A stretch of DNA of 38,801 nucleotides from Nemertoderma westbladi (Eukaryota; Xenacoelomorpha; Nemertodermatida; Nemertodermatidae), in contig JAUCBJ010002644.1 of assembly GCA_032718475.1 (NCBI GenBank), forward strand, positions 1 through 38,801, read 5' to 3'. The translations under genes and the position numbers were made by a program. The notes beneath the pieces are model-generated. The model made no database searches. It worked only from the letters and a program-made list of their open reading frames with translations, and was not told where the DNA came from. Below, one piece after another: positions 10,601 to 23,164 of this stretch; position 1 is the stretch's first letter, and each line of letters starts with the position of its first letter.

Positions 10601-13600
10601 AAACGGAACCTTTTGTTCTTACAGTTAGCTAAGAAGCGAACCTTGTTTTCTTACAGTTAGCTAAGATGCGAACATTGTTTTTTTACTGTTATCTCAGAAC
10701 GGAAGCTTTGGTTCTTACAGTTAGCTAAGAAGCGAACCTTGTTTTCTGACAGTTATCTCAGAACGGAACCTTTTGTTCTTACAGTTAGCTAAGATGCGAA
10801 CATTGTTTTCTTACAGTTATCTCAGAACGGAACCTTTTTTTCTTACAGTTAGCTAAGATGCGAACCTTGTTTTCTTACAGTTATCTCAGAACGGAACCTT
10901 TTGTTCTTACAGTTAGCTAAGATGTGAACATTGTTTTCTTACAGTTACCTCAGAACGGAACCTTTTGTTCTTACAGATAGCTAAGAAGCTCACATTGTTT
11001 TTTCAGAACGGAACCTTTTGTTCTTACAGTTAGCTAAGAAGCAACCTTGTTTTCTTACAGTTATCTCAGAACGGAACCTTTTGTTCTTAACAGTTAGCTA
11101 AGAAGCGAACCTTGTTTTCTTACAGTTATCTTAGAATTGAACCTTTTGCTCTTACAGTTAGCTAAGAAGCAACCTTGTTTTCTTACAGTCATCTCAGAAC
11201 GGAATCTGTTGTTCTTACAGTTAGCTAAGAAGCGAACCTTGTTTTCTTACAGTTATCTCAGAACGGAACCTGTTGTTCTTACAGTTAACTGAGAAGCAAC
11301 CTTGTTTTCTTACAGTTATCTCAGAACGGAACCTTTTGTTCTTACAGTTAGCAAAGAAGCGAACCTTGTTTTCTTACAGTTATCTTAGAACGGAACCTTT
11401 TGTTATAACAGTTAGCTAAGAAGCAACCTTGTTTTCTTACAGTTATCTCAGAACGGAACCTGTCGTTCTTACAGTTAGCTAAGAAGCAACCTTGTTTTCT
11501 TACAGTTATCTCAGAACGGAACCTTTTGTTCTTACAGTTAGCTAAGAAGCGAACCTTGTTTTCTTACAGTTATCTCAGAACGGAACCTTTTGTTCTTACA
11601 GTTAGCTAAGAAGCAACCTTGTTTTCTTACAGTTATCTCCGAACGGAACCTGTTGTTTTTACAGTTAGCTAAGAAGCGAACCTTGTTTTCTTACAGTTAT
11701 CTCAGAACGGAACCTTTTGTTCTTACAGTTAGCTAAGAAGCAACCTTGTTTTCTTACAGATATCTCAGAACGGAACCTTTTGTTCTTACAGTTAGCTAAG
11801 AAGCGAACCTTGTTTTCTTACAGTTATCTTAGAACGGAACCTTTTGTTCTTACAGTTAGCTAAGAAGCAACCTTGTTTTCTTACAGTTATCTCAGAACGG
11901 AACCTGTTGTTCTTACAGTTAGCTAAGAAGCGAACCTTGTTTTCTTACAGTTATCTCAGAACGGAACCTGTTGTTCTTACAGATAGCTAAGAAGCGAACA
12001 TTGTTTTTTTTCAGAACGGAACCTTTTGTTCCTACAGTTAGCTAAGAAGCAACCTTGTTTTCTTACAGTTATCTCAGAACGGAACCTTTTGTTCTTACAG
12101 TTAGCTAAGAAGCGAACCTTGTTTTCTTACAGTTATCTTAGAACGGAACCTTTTGTTCTTACAGTTAGCTAAGACTTGTTTTCTTACAGTTATCTCAGAA
12201 CGGAACCTGTTGTTCTTACAGTTAGCTAAGAAGCGAACCTTGTTTTCTTACAGTTATCTCAGAACTGAACCTGTTGTTCTTACAGATAGCTAAGAAGCGA
12301 ACCTTGTTTTTTCAGAACGGAACCTTTTGTTCTTACAGTTAGCTAAGAAACAACCTTGTTTTCTTACAGTTAGCTAAGATGCGAACCTTGTTTTCTTACA
12401 GTTATCTCAGAACGGAACCTTTTGTTCTTACAGTTGGCTAAGATGCGAACATTGTTTTCTTATAGTTATCTCAGAACGGAACCTTTTGTTCTTACAGTTA
12501 TCTAAGAAGCGAGCCTTGTTTTCTTACAGTTATCTTAGAACGGAACCTTTTGTTCTTACAGTTAGCTAAGAAGCAACCTTGTTTTCTTACAGTTCTCTCA
12601 GAACGGAACCTGTTGTTCTTACAGTTAGCTAAGAAGCAACCTTGTTTTCTTACAGTTATCTCAAAACGGAACCTTTTGTTCTTACAGTTAGCTAAGAAGC
12701 GAACCTTGTTTTCTTACAGTTCTCTTAGAACGGAACCTTGTGTTCTTACAGTTAGCTAAGAAGCAACCTTGTTTTCTTACAGTTATCTCAGAACGGAACC
12801 TTTTGTTCTTACAGTTAGCTAAGAAGCGAACCTTGTTTTCTTACAGTTATCTCAGAACGGAACCTTTTGTTCTTACAGTTAGCTAAGAAGCAACCTTGTT
12901 TTCTTACAGTTATCTCAGAACGGAACCTTTTGTTCTTACAGTTAGCTAAAAAGCGAACCTTGTTTTCTTACAGTTATCTCAGAACGGAACCTTTTGTTCT
13001 TACAGTTAGCTACGAAGCGAACCTTGTTTTCTTACAGTTATCTCAGAACGGAACCTTTTGTTCTTACAGTTAGCTAAGAAGCGAACCTTGTTTTCTTACA
13101 GTTAAATTAGAACGGAACCTTTTGTTCTTACAGTTAGCTAAGAAGCAACCTTGTTTTCTTACATTTATCTCAGAACGGAACCTGTTGTTCTTACAGTTAG
13201 TTAAGAAGCGATCCTTGTTTTCTTACAGTTATCTCAGAACGGAACCTGTTGTTCTTACAGTTAGCTAAGAAGCAACCTTGTTTTCTTACAGTTATCTCAG
13301 AACGGAACCTTTTGTTCTTACAGTTAGCTAAGAAGCGAACCTTGTTTTCTTACAGTTATCTTAGAACGGAACCTTTTGTTCTTACAGTTAGCTAAGACTT
13401 GTTTTCTTACAGTTATCTCAGAACGGAACCTGTCGTTCTTACAGTTAGCTAAGAAGCAACCTTGTTTTCTTACAGTTATCTCAGAACGGAACCTTTTGTT
13501 CTTACAGTTAGCTAAGAAGCGAACCTTGTTTTCTTACAGTTATCTCAGAACGGAACCTTTTGTTCTTACAGTTAGCTAAGAAGCAACCTTGTTTTCTTAC

Positions 13601-15646
13601 AGTTATCTCCGAACGGAACCTGTTGTTTTTACAGTTAGCTAAGAAGCGAACCTTGTTTTCTTACAGTTATCTCAGAACGGAACCTTTTGTTCTTACAGTT
13701 AGCTAAGAAGCAACCTTGTTTTCTTACAGATATCTCAGAACGGAACCTTTTGTTCTTACAGTTAGCTAAGAAGCGAACCTTGTTTTCTTACAGTTATCTT
13801 AGAACGGAACCTTTTGTTCTTACAGTTAGCTAAGAAGCAACCTTGTTTTCTTACAGTTATCTCAGAACGGAACCTGTTGTTCTTACAGTTAGCTAAGAAG
13901 CGAACCTTGTTTTCTTACAGTTATCTCAGAACGGAACCTGTTGTTCTTACAGATAGCTAAGAAGCGAACATTGTTTTTTTTCAGAACGGAACCTTTTGTT
14001 CCTACAGTTAGCTAAGAAGCAACCTTGTTTTCTTACAGTTATCTCAGAACGGAACCTTTTGTTCTTACAGTTAGCTAAGAAGCGAACCTTGTTTTCTTAC
14101 AGTTATCTTAGAACGGAACCTTTTGTTCTTAGAGTTAGCTAAGACTTGTTTTCTTACAGTTATCTCAGAACGGAACCTGTTGTTCTTACAGTTAGCTAAG
14201 AAGCGAACCTTGTTTTCTTACAGTTATCTCAGAACTGAACCTGTTGTTCTTACAGATAGCTAAGAAGCGAACCTTGTTTTTTCAGAACGGAACCTTTTGT
14301 TCTTACAGTTAGCTAAGAAACAACCTTGTTTTCTTACAGTTAGCTAAGATGCGAACCTTGTTTTCTTACAGTTATCTCAGAACGGAACCTTTTGTTCTTA
14401 CAGTTAGCTAAGATGCGAACATTGTTTTCTTATAGTTATCTCAGAACGGAACCTTTTGTTCTTACAGTTATCTAAGAAGCGAGCCTTGTTTTCTTACAGT
14501 TATCTTAGAACGGAACCTTTTGTTCTTACAGTTAGCTAAGAAGCAACCTTGTTTTCTTACAGTTCTCTCAGAACGGAACCTGTTGTTCTTACAGTTAGCT
14601 AAGAAGCAACCTTGTTTTCTTACAGTTATCTCAAAACGGAACCTTTTGTTCTTACAGTTAGCTAAGAAGCGAACCTTGTTTTCTTACAGTTCTCTTAGAA
14701 CGGAACCTTGTGTTCTTACAGTTAGCTAAGAAGCAACCTTGTTTTCTTACAGTTATCTCAGAACGGAACCTTTTGTTCTTACAGTTAGCTAAGAAGCGAA
14801 CCTTGTTTTCTTACAGTTATCTCAGAACGGAACCTTTTGTTCTTACAGTTAGCTAAGAAGCAACCTTGTTTTCTTACAGTTATCTCAGAACGGAACCTTT
14901 TGTTCTTACAGTTAGCTAAAAAGCGAACCTTGTTTTCTTACAGTTATCTCAGAACGGAACCTTTTGTTCTTACAGTTAGCTACGAAGCGAACCTTGTTTT
15001 CTTACAGTTATCTCAGAACGGAACCTTTTGTTCTTACAGTTAGCTAAGAAGCGAACCTTGTTTTCTTACAGTTAAATTAGAACGGAACCTTTTGTTCTTA
15101 CAGTTAGCTAAGAAGCAACCTTGTTTTCTTACATTTATCTCAGAACGGAACCTGTTGTTCTTACAGTTAGTTAAGAAGCGATCCTTGTTTTCTTACAGTT
15201 ATCTCAGAACGGAACCTGTTGTTCTTACAGTTAGCTAAGAAGCAACCTTGTTTTCTTACAGTTATCTCAGAACGGAACCTTTTGTTCTTACAGTTAGCTA
15301 AGAAGCGAACCTTGTTTTCTTACAGTTATCTTAGAACGGAACCTTTTGTTCTTACAGTTAGCTAAGACTTGTTTTCTTACAGTTATCTCAGAACGGAACC
15401 TGTTGTTCTTACAGTTAGCTAAGAAGCGAACCTTGTTTTCTTACAGTTATCTCAGAACTGAACCTGTTGTTCTTACAGATAGCTAAGAAGCGAACATTGT
15501 TTTTTCAGAACGGAACCTTTTGTTCTTACAGTTAGCTAAGAAGCAACCTTGTTTTCTTACAGTTATCTCAGAACGGAACCTTTTGTTCTTACAGTTATCT
15601 AAGAAGCGAGCCTTGTTTTCTTACAGTTATCTTAGAACGGAACCTT

Positions 15647-18600
15647 TTGTTCTTACAGTTAGCTAAGAAGCAACCTTGTTTTCTTACAGTTCTCTCAGAA
15701 CGGAACCTGTTGTTCTTACAGTTAGCTAAGAAGCAACCTTGTTTTCTTACAGTTATCTCAAAACGGAACCTTTTGTTCTTACAGTTAGCTAAGAAGCGAA
15801 CCTTGTTTTCTTACAGTTCTCTTAGAACGGAACCTTGTGTTCTTACAGTTAGCTAAGAAGCAACCTTGTTTTCTTACAGTTATCTCAGAACGGAACCTTT
15901 TGTTCTTACAGTTAGCTAAGAAGCGAACCTTGTTTTCTTACAGTTATCTCAGAACGGAACCTTTTGTTCTTACAGTTAGCTAAGAAGCAACCTTGTTTTC
16001 TTACAGTTATCTCAGAACGGAACCTTTTGTTCTTACAGTTTGCTAAGAAGCGAACCCTGTTTTCTTACAGTTATCTCAGAACGGAACCTTTTGTTCTTAC
16101 AGTTAGCTAAGAAGCGAACCTTGTTTTCTTACAGTTATCTCAGAACGGAAGCTTTGGTTCTTACAGTTAGCTAAGAAGCGAACCTTGTTTTTACAGTTAT
16201 CTCAGAACTGAACCTTTTGTTCTTACAGTTAGCTAAGATGCGAACATTGTTTTCTTACAGTTATCTCAGAACGGAACCTTTTGTTCTTACAGTTAGCTAA
16301 GATGCAAACATTGTTTTCTTACAGTTATCTCAAAACGGAACCTTTTGTTCTTACAGTTAGCTAAGAAGCGAACCTTGTTTTCTTACAGTTAGCTAAGATG
16401 CGAACATTGTTTTTTTACTGTTATCTCAGAACAGAACCTTTTGTTTTTACAGTTAGCTAAGAAGCGAACCTTGTTTTCTTACAGTTATCTCAGAACGGAA
16501 CCTTTTGTTCTTACAGTTAGCTAAGAAGCTAACCTTGTTTTCTTACAGTTATCTCAGAACGGAAGCTTTGGTTCTTACAGTTAGCTAAGAAGCGAACCTT
16601 GTTTTCTGACAGTTATCTCAGAACGGAACCTTTTGTTCTTACAGTTAGCTAAGATGCGAACATTGTTTTCTTACAGTTATCTCAGAACGGAACCTTTTGT
16701 TCTTACAGTTAGCTAAGATGCGAACCTTGTTTTCTTACAGTTATCTCAGAACGGAACCTTTTGTTCTTACAGTTAGCTAAGATGTGAACATTGTTTTCTT
16801 ACAGTTACTTCAGAACGGAACCTTTTGTTCTTACAGATAGCTAAGAAGCGAACATTGTTTTTTCAGAACGGAACCTTTTGTTCTTACAGTTAGCTAAGAA
16901 GCAACCTTGTTTTCTTACAGTTATCTCAGAACGGAACCTTTTGTTCTTACCAGTTAGCTAAGAAGCGAACCTTGTTTTCTTACAGTTATCTCAGAACGGA
17001 AGCTTTGGTTCTTACAGTTAGCTAAGAAGCGAACCTTGTTTTTTACAGTTATTTCAGAGCGGAACCTTTTGTTCTTACAGTTAGCTAAGATGCGAACATT
17101 GTTTTCTTACAGTTATCTCAGAACGGAACCTTTTGTTCTTACAGTTATCTAAGAAGCGAGCCTTGTTTTCTTACAGTTATCTTAGAACGGAACCTTTTGT
17201 TCTTACAGTTAGCTAAGAAGCAACCTTGTTTTCTTACAGTTCTCTCAGAACGGAACCTGTTGTTCTTACAGTTAGCTAAGAAGCAACCTTGTTTTCTTAC
17301 AGTTATCTCAAAACGGAACCTTTTGTTCTTACAGTTAGCTAAGAAGCGAACCTTGTTTTCTTACAGTTCTCTTAGAACGGAACCTTGTGTTCTTACAGTT
17401 AGCTAAGAAGCAACCTTGTTTTCTTACAGTTATCTCAGAACGGAACCTTTTGTTCTTACAGTTAGCTAAGAAGCGAACCTTGTTTTCTTACAGTTATCTC
17501 AGAACGGAACCTTTTGTTCTTACAGTTAGCTAAGAAGCAACCTTGTTTTCTTACAGTTATCTCAGAACGGAACCTGTTGTTCTTACAGTTAACTGAGAAG
17601 CAACCTTGTTTTCTTACAGTTATCTCAGAACGGAACCTTTTGTTCTTACAGTTAGCAAAGAAGCGAACCTTGTTTTCTTACAGTTATCTTAGAACGGAAC
17701 CTTTTGTTATAACAGTTAGCTAAGAAGCAACCTTGTTTTCTTACAGTTATCTCAGAACGGAACCTGTCGTTCTTACAGTTAGCTAAGAAGCAACCTTGTT
17801 TTCTTACAGTTATCTCAGAACGGAACCTTTTGTTCTTACAGTTAGCTAAGAAGCGAACCTTGTTTTCTTACAGTTATCTCAGAACGGAACCTTTTGTTCT
17901 TACAGTTAGCTAAGAAGCAACCTTGTTTTCTTACAGTTATCTCCGAACGGAACCTGTTGTTTTTACAGTTAGCTAAGAAGCGAACCTTGTTTTCTTACAG
18001 TTATCTCAGAACGGAACCTTTTGTTCTTACAGTTAGCTAAGAAGCAACCTTGTTTTCTTACAGTTATCTCAGAACGGAACCTTTTGTTCTTACAGTTAGC
18101 TAAGAAGCAACCTTGTTTTCTTACAGTTATCTCAGAACGGAACCTGTTGTTCTTACAGTTAGCTAAGAAGCGAACCTTGTTTTCTTACAGTTATCTCAGA
18201 ACGGAACCTGTTGTTCTTACAGATAGCTAAGAAGCGAACATTGTTTTTTTTCAGAACGGAACCTTTTGTTCCTACAGTTAGCTAAGAAGCAACCTTGTTT
18301 TCTTACAGTTATCTCAGAACGGAACCTTTTGTTCTTACAGTTAGCTAAGAAGCGAACCTTGTTTTCTTACAGTTATCTTAGAACAGAACCTTTTGTTCTT
18401 ACAGTTAGCTAAGACTTGTTTTCTTACAGTTATCTCAGAACGGAACCTGTTGTTCTTACAGTTAGCTAAGAAGCGAACCTTGTTTTCTTACAGTTATCTC
18501 AGAACTGAACCTGTTGTTCTTACAGATAGCTAAGAAGCGAACATTGTTTTTTCAGAACGGAACCTTTTGTTCTTACAGTTAGCTAAGAAACAACCTTGTT

Positions 18601-21600
18601 TTCTTACAGTTAGCTAAGATGCGAACCTTGTTTTCTTACAGTTATCTCAGAACGGAACCTTTTGTTCTTACAGTTAGCTAAGATGCGAACATTGTTTTCA
18701 TACAGTTATCTCAGAACGGAACCTTTTGTTCTTACAGTTATCTAAGAAGCGAGCCTTGTTTTCTTACAGTTATCTTAGAACGGAACCTTTTGTTCTTACA
18801 GTTAGCTAAGAAGCAACCTTGTTTTCTTACAGTTCTCTCAGAACGGAACCTGTTGTTCTTACAGTTAGCTAAGAAGCAACCTTGTTTTCTTACAGTTATC
18901 TCAAAACGGAACCTTTTGTTCTTACAGTTAGCTAAGAAGCGAACCTTGTTTTCTTACAGTTCTCTTAGAACGGAACCTTGTGTTCTTACAGTTAGCTAAG
19001 AAGCAACCTTGTTTTCTTACAGTTATCTCAGAACGGAACCTTTTGTTCTTACAGTTAGCTAAGAAGCGAACCTTGTTTTCTTACAGTTATCTCAGAACGG
19101 AACCTTTTGTTCTTACAGTTAGCTAAGAAGCAACCTTGTTTTCTTACAGTTATCTCAGAACGGAACCTTTTGTTCTTACAGTTAGCTAAAAAGCGAACCT
19201 TGTTTTCTTACAGTTATCTCAGAACGGAACCTTTTGTTCTTACAGTTAGCTACGAAGCGAACCTTGTTTTCTTACAGTTATCTCAGAACGGAACCTTTTG
19301 TTCTTACAGTTAGCTAAGAAGCGAACCTTGTTTTCTTACAGTTAAATTAGAACGGAACCTTTTGTTCTTACAGTTAGCTAAGAAGCAACCTTGTTTTCTT
19401 ACATTTATCTCAGAACGGAACCTGTTGTTCTTACAGTTAGTTAAGAAGCGATCCTTGTTTTCTTACAGTTATCTCAGAACGGAACCTGTTGTTCTTACAG
19501 TTAGCTAAGAAGCAACCTTGTTTTCTTACAGTTAAATTAGAACGGAACCTTTTGTTCTTACAGTTAGCTAAGAAGCAACCTTGTTTTCTTACATTTATCT
19601 CAGAACGGAACCTGTTGTTCTTACAGTTAGTTAAGAAGCGATCCTTGTTTTCTTACAGTTATCTCAGAACGGAACCTGTTGTTCTTACAGTTAGCTAAGA
19701 AGCAACCTTGTTTTCTTACAGTTATCTCAGAACGGAACCTTTTGTTCTTACAGTTAGCTAAGAAGCGAACCTTGTTTTCTTACAGTTATCTTAGAACGGA
19801 ACCTTTTGTTCTTACAGTTAGCTAAGACTTGTTTTCTTACAGTTATCTCAGAACGGAACCTGTTGTTCTTACAGTTAGCTAAGAAGCGAACCTTGTTTTC
19901 TTACAGTTATCTCAGAACTGAACCTGTTGTTCTTACAGATAGCTAAGAAGCGAACATTGTTTTTTCAGAACGGAACCTTTTGTTCTTACAGTTAGCTAAG
20001 AAGCAACCTTGTTTTCTTACAGTTATCTCAGAACGGAACCTTTTGTTCTTACAGTTATCTAAGAAGCGAGCCTTGTTTTCTTACAGTTATCTTAGAACGG
20101 AACCTTTTGTTCTTACAGTTAGCTAAGAAGCAACCTTGTTTTCTTACAGTTCTCTCAGAACGGAACCTGTTGTTCTTACAGTTAGCTAAGAAGCAACCTT
20201 GTTTTCTTACAGTTATCTCAAAACGGAACCTTTTGTTCTTACAGTTAGCTAAGAAGCGAACCTTGTTTTCTTACAGTTCTCTTAGAACGGAACCTTGTGT
20301 TCTTACAGTTAGCTAAGAAGCAACCTTGTTTTCTTACAGTTATCTCAGAACGGAACCTTTTGTTCTTACAGTTAGCTAAGAAGCGAACCTTGTTTTCTTA
20401 CAGTTATCTCAGAACGGAACCTTTTGTTCTTACAGTTAGCTAAGAAGCAACCTTGTTTTCTTACAGTTATCTCAGAACGGAACCTTTTGTTCTTACAGTT
20501 AGCTAAGAAGCGAACCCTGTTTTCTTACAGTTATCTCAGAACGGAACCTTTTGTTCTTACAGTTAGCTAAGAAGCGAACCTTGTTTTCTTACAGTTATCT
20601 CAGAACGGAAGCTTTGGTTCTTACAGTTAGCTAAGAAGCGAACCTTGTTTTTACAGTTATCTCAGAACTGAACCTTTTGTTCTTACAGTTAGCTAAGATG
20701 CGAACATTGTTTTCTTACAGTTATCTCAGAACGGAACCTTTTGTTCTTACAGTTAGCTAAGATGCAAACATTGTTTTCTTACAGTTATCTCAAAACGGAA
20801 CCTTTTGTTCTTACAGTTAGCTAAGAAGCGAACCTTGTTTTCTTACAGTTAGCTAAGATGCGAACATTGTTTTTTTACTGTTATCTCAGAACAGAACCTT
20901 TTGTTCTTACAGTTAGCTAAGAAGCGAACCTTGTTTTCTTACAGTTATCTCAGAACGGAACCTTTTGTTCTTACAGTTAGCTAAGAAGCTAACCTTGTTT
21001 TCTTACAGTTATCTCAGAACGGAAGCTTTGGTTCTTACAGTTAGCTAAGAAGCGAACCTTGTTTTCTGACAGTTATCTCAGAACGGAACCTTTTGTTCTT
21101 ACAGTTAGCTAAGATGCGAACATTGTTTTCTTACAGTTATCTCAGAACGGAACCTTTTGTTCTTACAGTTAGCTAAGATGCGAACCTTGTTTTCTTACAG
21201 TTATCTCAGAACGGAACCTTTTGTTCTTACAGTTAGCTAAGATGTGAACATTGTTTTCTTACAGTTACTTCAGAACGGAACCTTTTGTTCTTACAGATAG
21301 CTAAGAAGCGAACATTGTTTTTTCAGAACGGAACCTTTTGTTCTTACAGTTAGCTAAGAAGCAACCTTGTTTTCTTACAGTTATCTCAGAACGGAACCTT
21401 TTGTTCTTACCAGTTAGCTAAGAAGCGAACCTTGTTTTCTTACAGTTATCTCAGAACGGAAGCTTTGGTTCTTACAGTTAGCTAAGAAGCGAACCTTGTT
21501 TTTTACAGTTATTTCAGAGCGGAACCTTTTGTTCTTACAGTTAGCTAAGATGCGAACATTGTTTTCTTACAGTTATCTCAGAACGGAACCTTTTGTTCTT

Positions 21601-23164
21601 ACAGTTATCTAAGAAGCGAGCCTTGTTTTCTTACAGTTATCTTAGAACGGAACCTTTTGTTCTTACAGTTAGCTAAGAAGCAACCTTGTTTTCTTACAGT
21701 TCTCTCAGAACGGAACCTGTTGTTCTTACAGTTAGCTAAGAAGCAACCTTGTTTTCTTACAGTTATCTCAAAACGGAACCTTTTGTTCTTACAGTTAGCT
21801 AAGAAGCGAACCTTGTTTTCTTACAGTTCTCTTAGAACGGAACCTTGTGTTCTTACAGTTAGCTAAGAAGCAACCTTGTTTTCTTACAGTTATCTCAGAA
21901 CGGAACCTTTTGTTCTTACAGTTAGCTAAGAAGCGAACCTTGTTTTCTTACAGTTATCTCAGAACGGAACCTTTTGTTCTTACAGTTAGCTAAGAAGCAA
22001 CCTTGTTTTCTTACAGTTATCTCAGAACGGAACCTTTTGTTCTTACAGTTAGCTAAGAAGCGAACCTTGTTTTCTTACAGTTATCTCAGAACGGAACCTT
22101 TTGTTCTTACAGTTAGCTAAGAAGCGAACCTTGTTTTCTTACAGTTATCTCAGAACGGAACCTTTTGTTCTTACAGTTAGCTAAGAAGCAACCTTGTTTT
22201 CTTACAGTTATCTCAGAACGGAACCTTTTGTTCTTACAGTTAGCTAAAAAGCGAACCTTGTTTTCTTACAGTTATCTCAGAACGGAACCTTTTGTTCTTA
22301 CAGTTAGCTACGAAGCGAACCTTGTTTTCTTACAGTTATCTCAGAACGGAACCTTTTGTTCTTACAGTTAGCTAAGAAGCGAACCTTGTTTTCTTACAGT
22401 TAAATTAGAACGGAACCTTTTGTTCTTACAGTTAGCTAAGAAGCAACCTTGTTTTCTTACATTTATCTCAGAACGGAACCTGTTGTTCTTACAGTTAGTT
22501 AAGAAGCGATCCTTGTTTTCTTACAGTTATCTCAGAACGGAACCTGTTGTTCTTACAGTTAGCTAAGAAGCAACCTTGTTTTCTTACAGTTAAATTAGAA
22601 CGGAACCTTTTGTTCTTACAGTTAGCTAAGAAGCAACCTTGTTTTCTTACATTTATCTCAGAACGGAACCTGTTGTTCTTACAGTTAGTTAAGAAGCGAT
22701 CCTTGTTTTCTTACAGTTATCTCAGAACGGAACCTGTTGTTCTTACAGTTAGCTAAGAAGCAACCTTGTTTTCTTACAGTTATCTCAGAACGGAACCTTT
22801 TGTTCTTACAGTTAGCTAAGAAGCGAACCTTGTTTTCTTACAGTTATCTTAGAACGGAACCTTTTGTTCTTACAGTTAGCTAAGACTTGTTTTCTTACAG
22901 TTATCTCAGAACGGAACCTGTTGTTCTTACAGTTAGCTAAGAAGCGAACCTTGTTTTCTTACAGTTATCTCAGAACTGAACCTGTTGTTCTTACAGATAG
23001 CTAAGAAGCGAACATTGTTTTTTCAGAACGGAACCTTTTGTTCTTACAGTTAGCTAAGAAGCAACCTTGTTTTCTTACAGTTATCTCAGAACGGAACCTT
23101 TTGTTCTTACAGTTATCTAAGAAGCGAGCCTTGTTTTCTTACAGTTATCTTAGAACGGAACCTT
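15647..23164. repeat. Higher-order repeat block 1 (about 7.52 kb)
   Basis: A distinctive unit combination, AGTTCTCTCAGAACGG followed by a CTCAAAACGG unit and then a TTCTCTTAGAACGG unit, recurs at 15647, 17197, 18790, 20107 and 21657. It splits this block into sub-blocks of 1550, 1593, 1317, 1550 and 1508 bp. The same spacing pattern follows in the next block, so this is one unit of a third-order tandem duplication. Confidence 0.9.
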
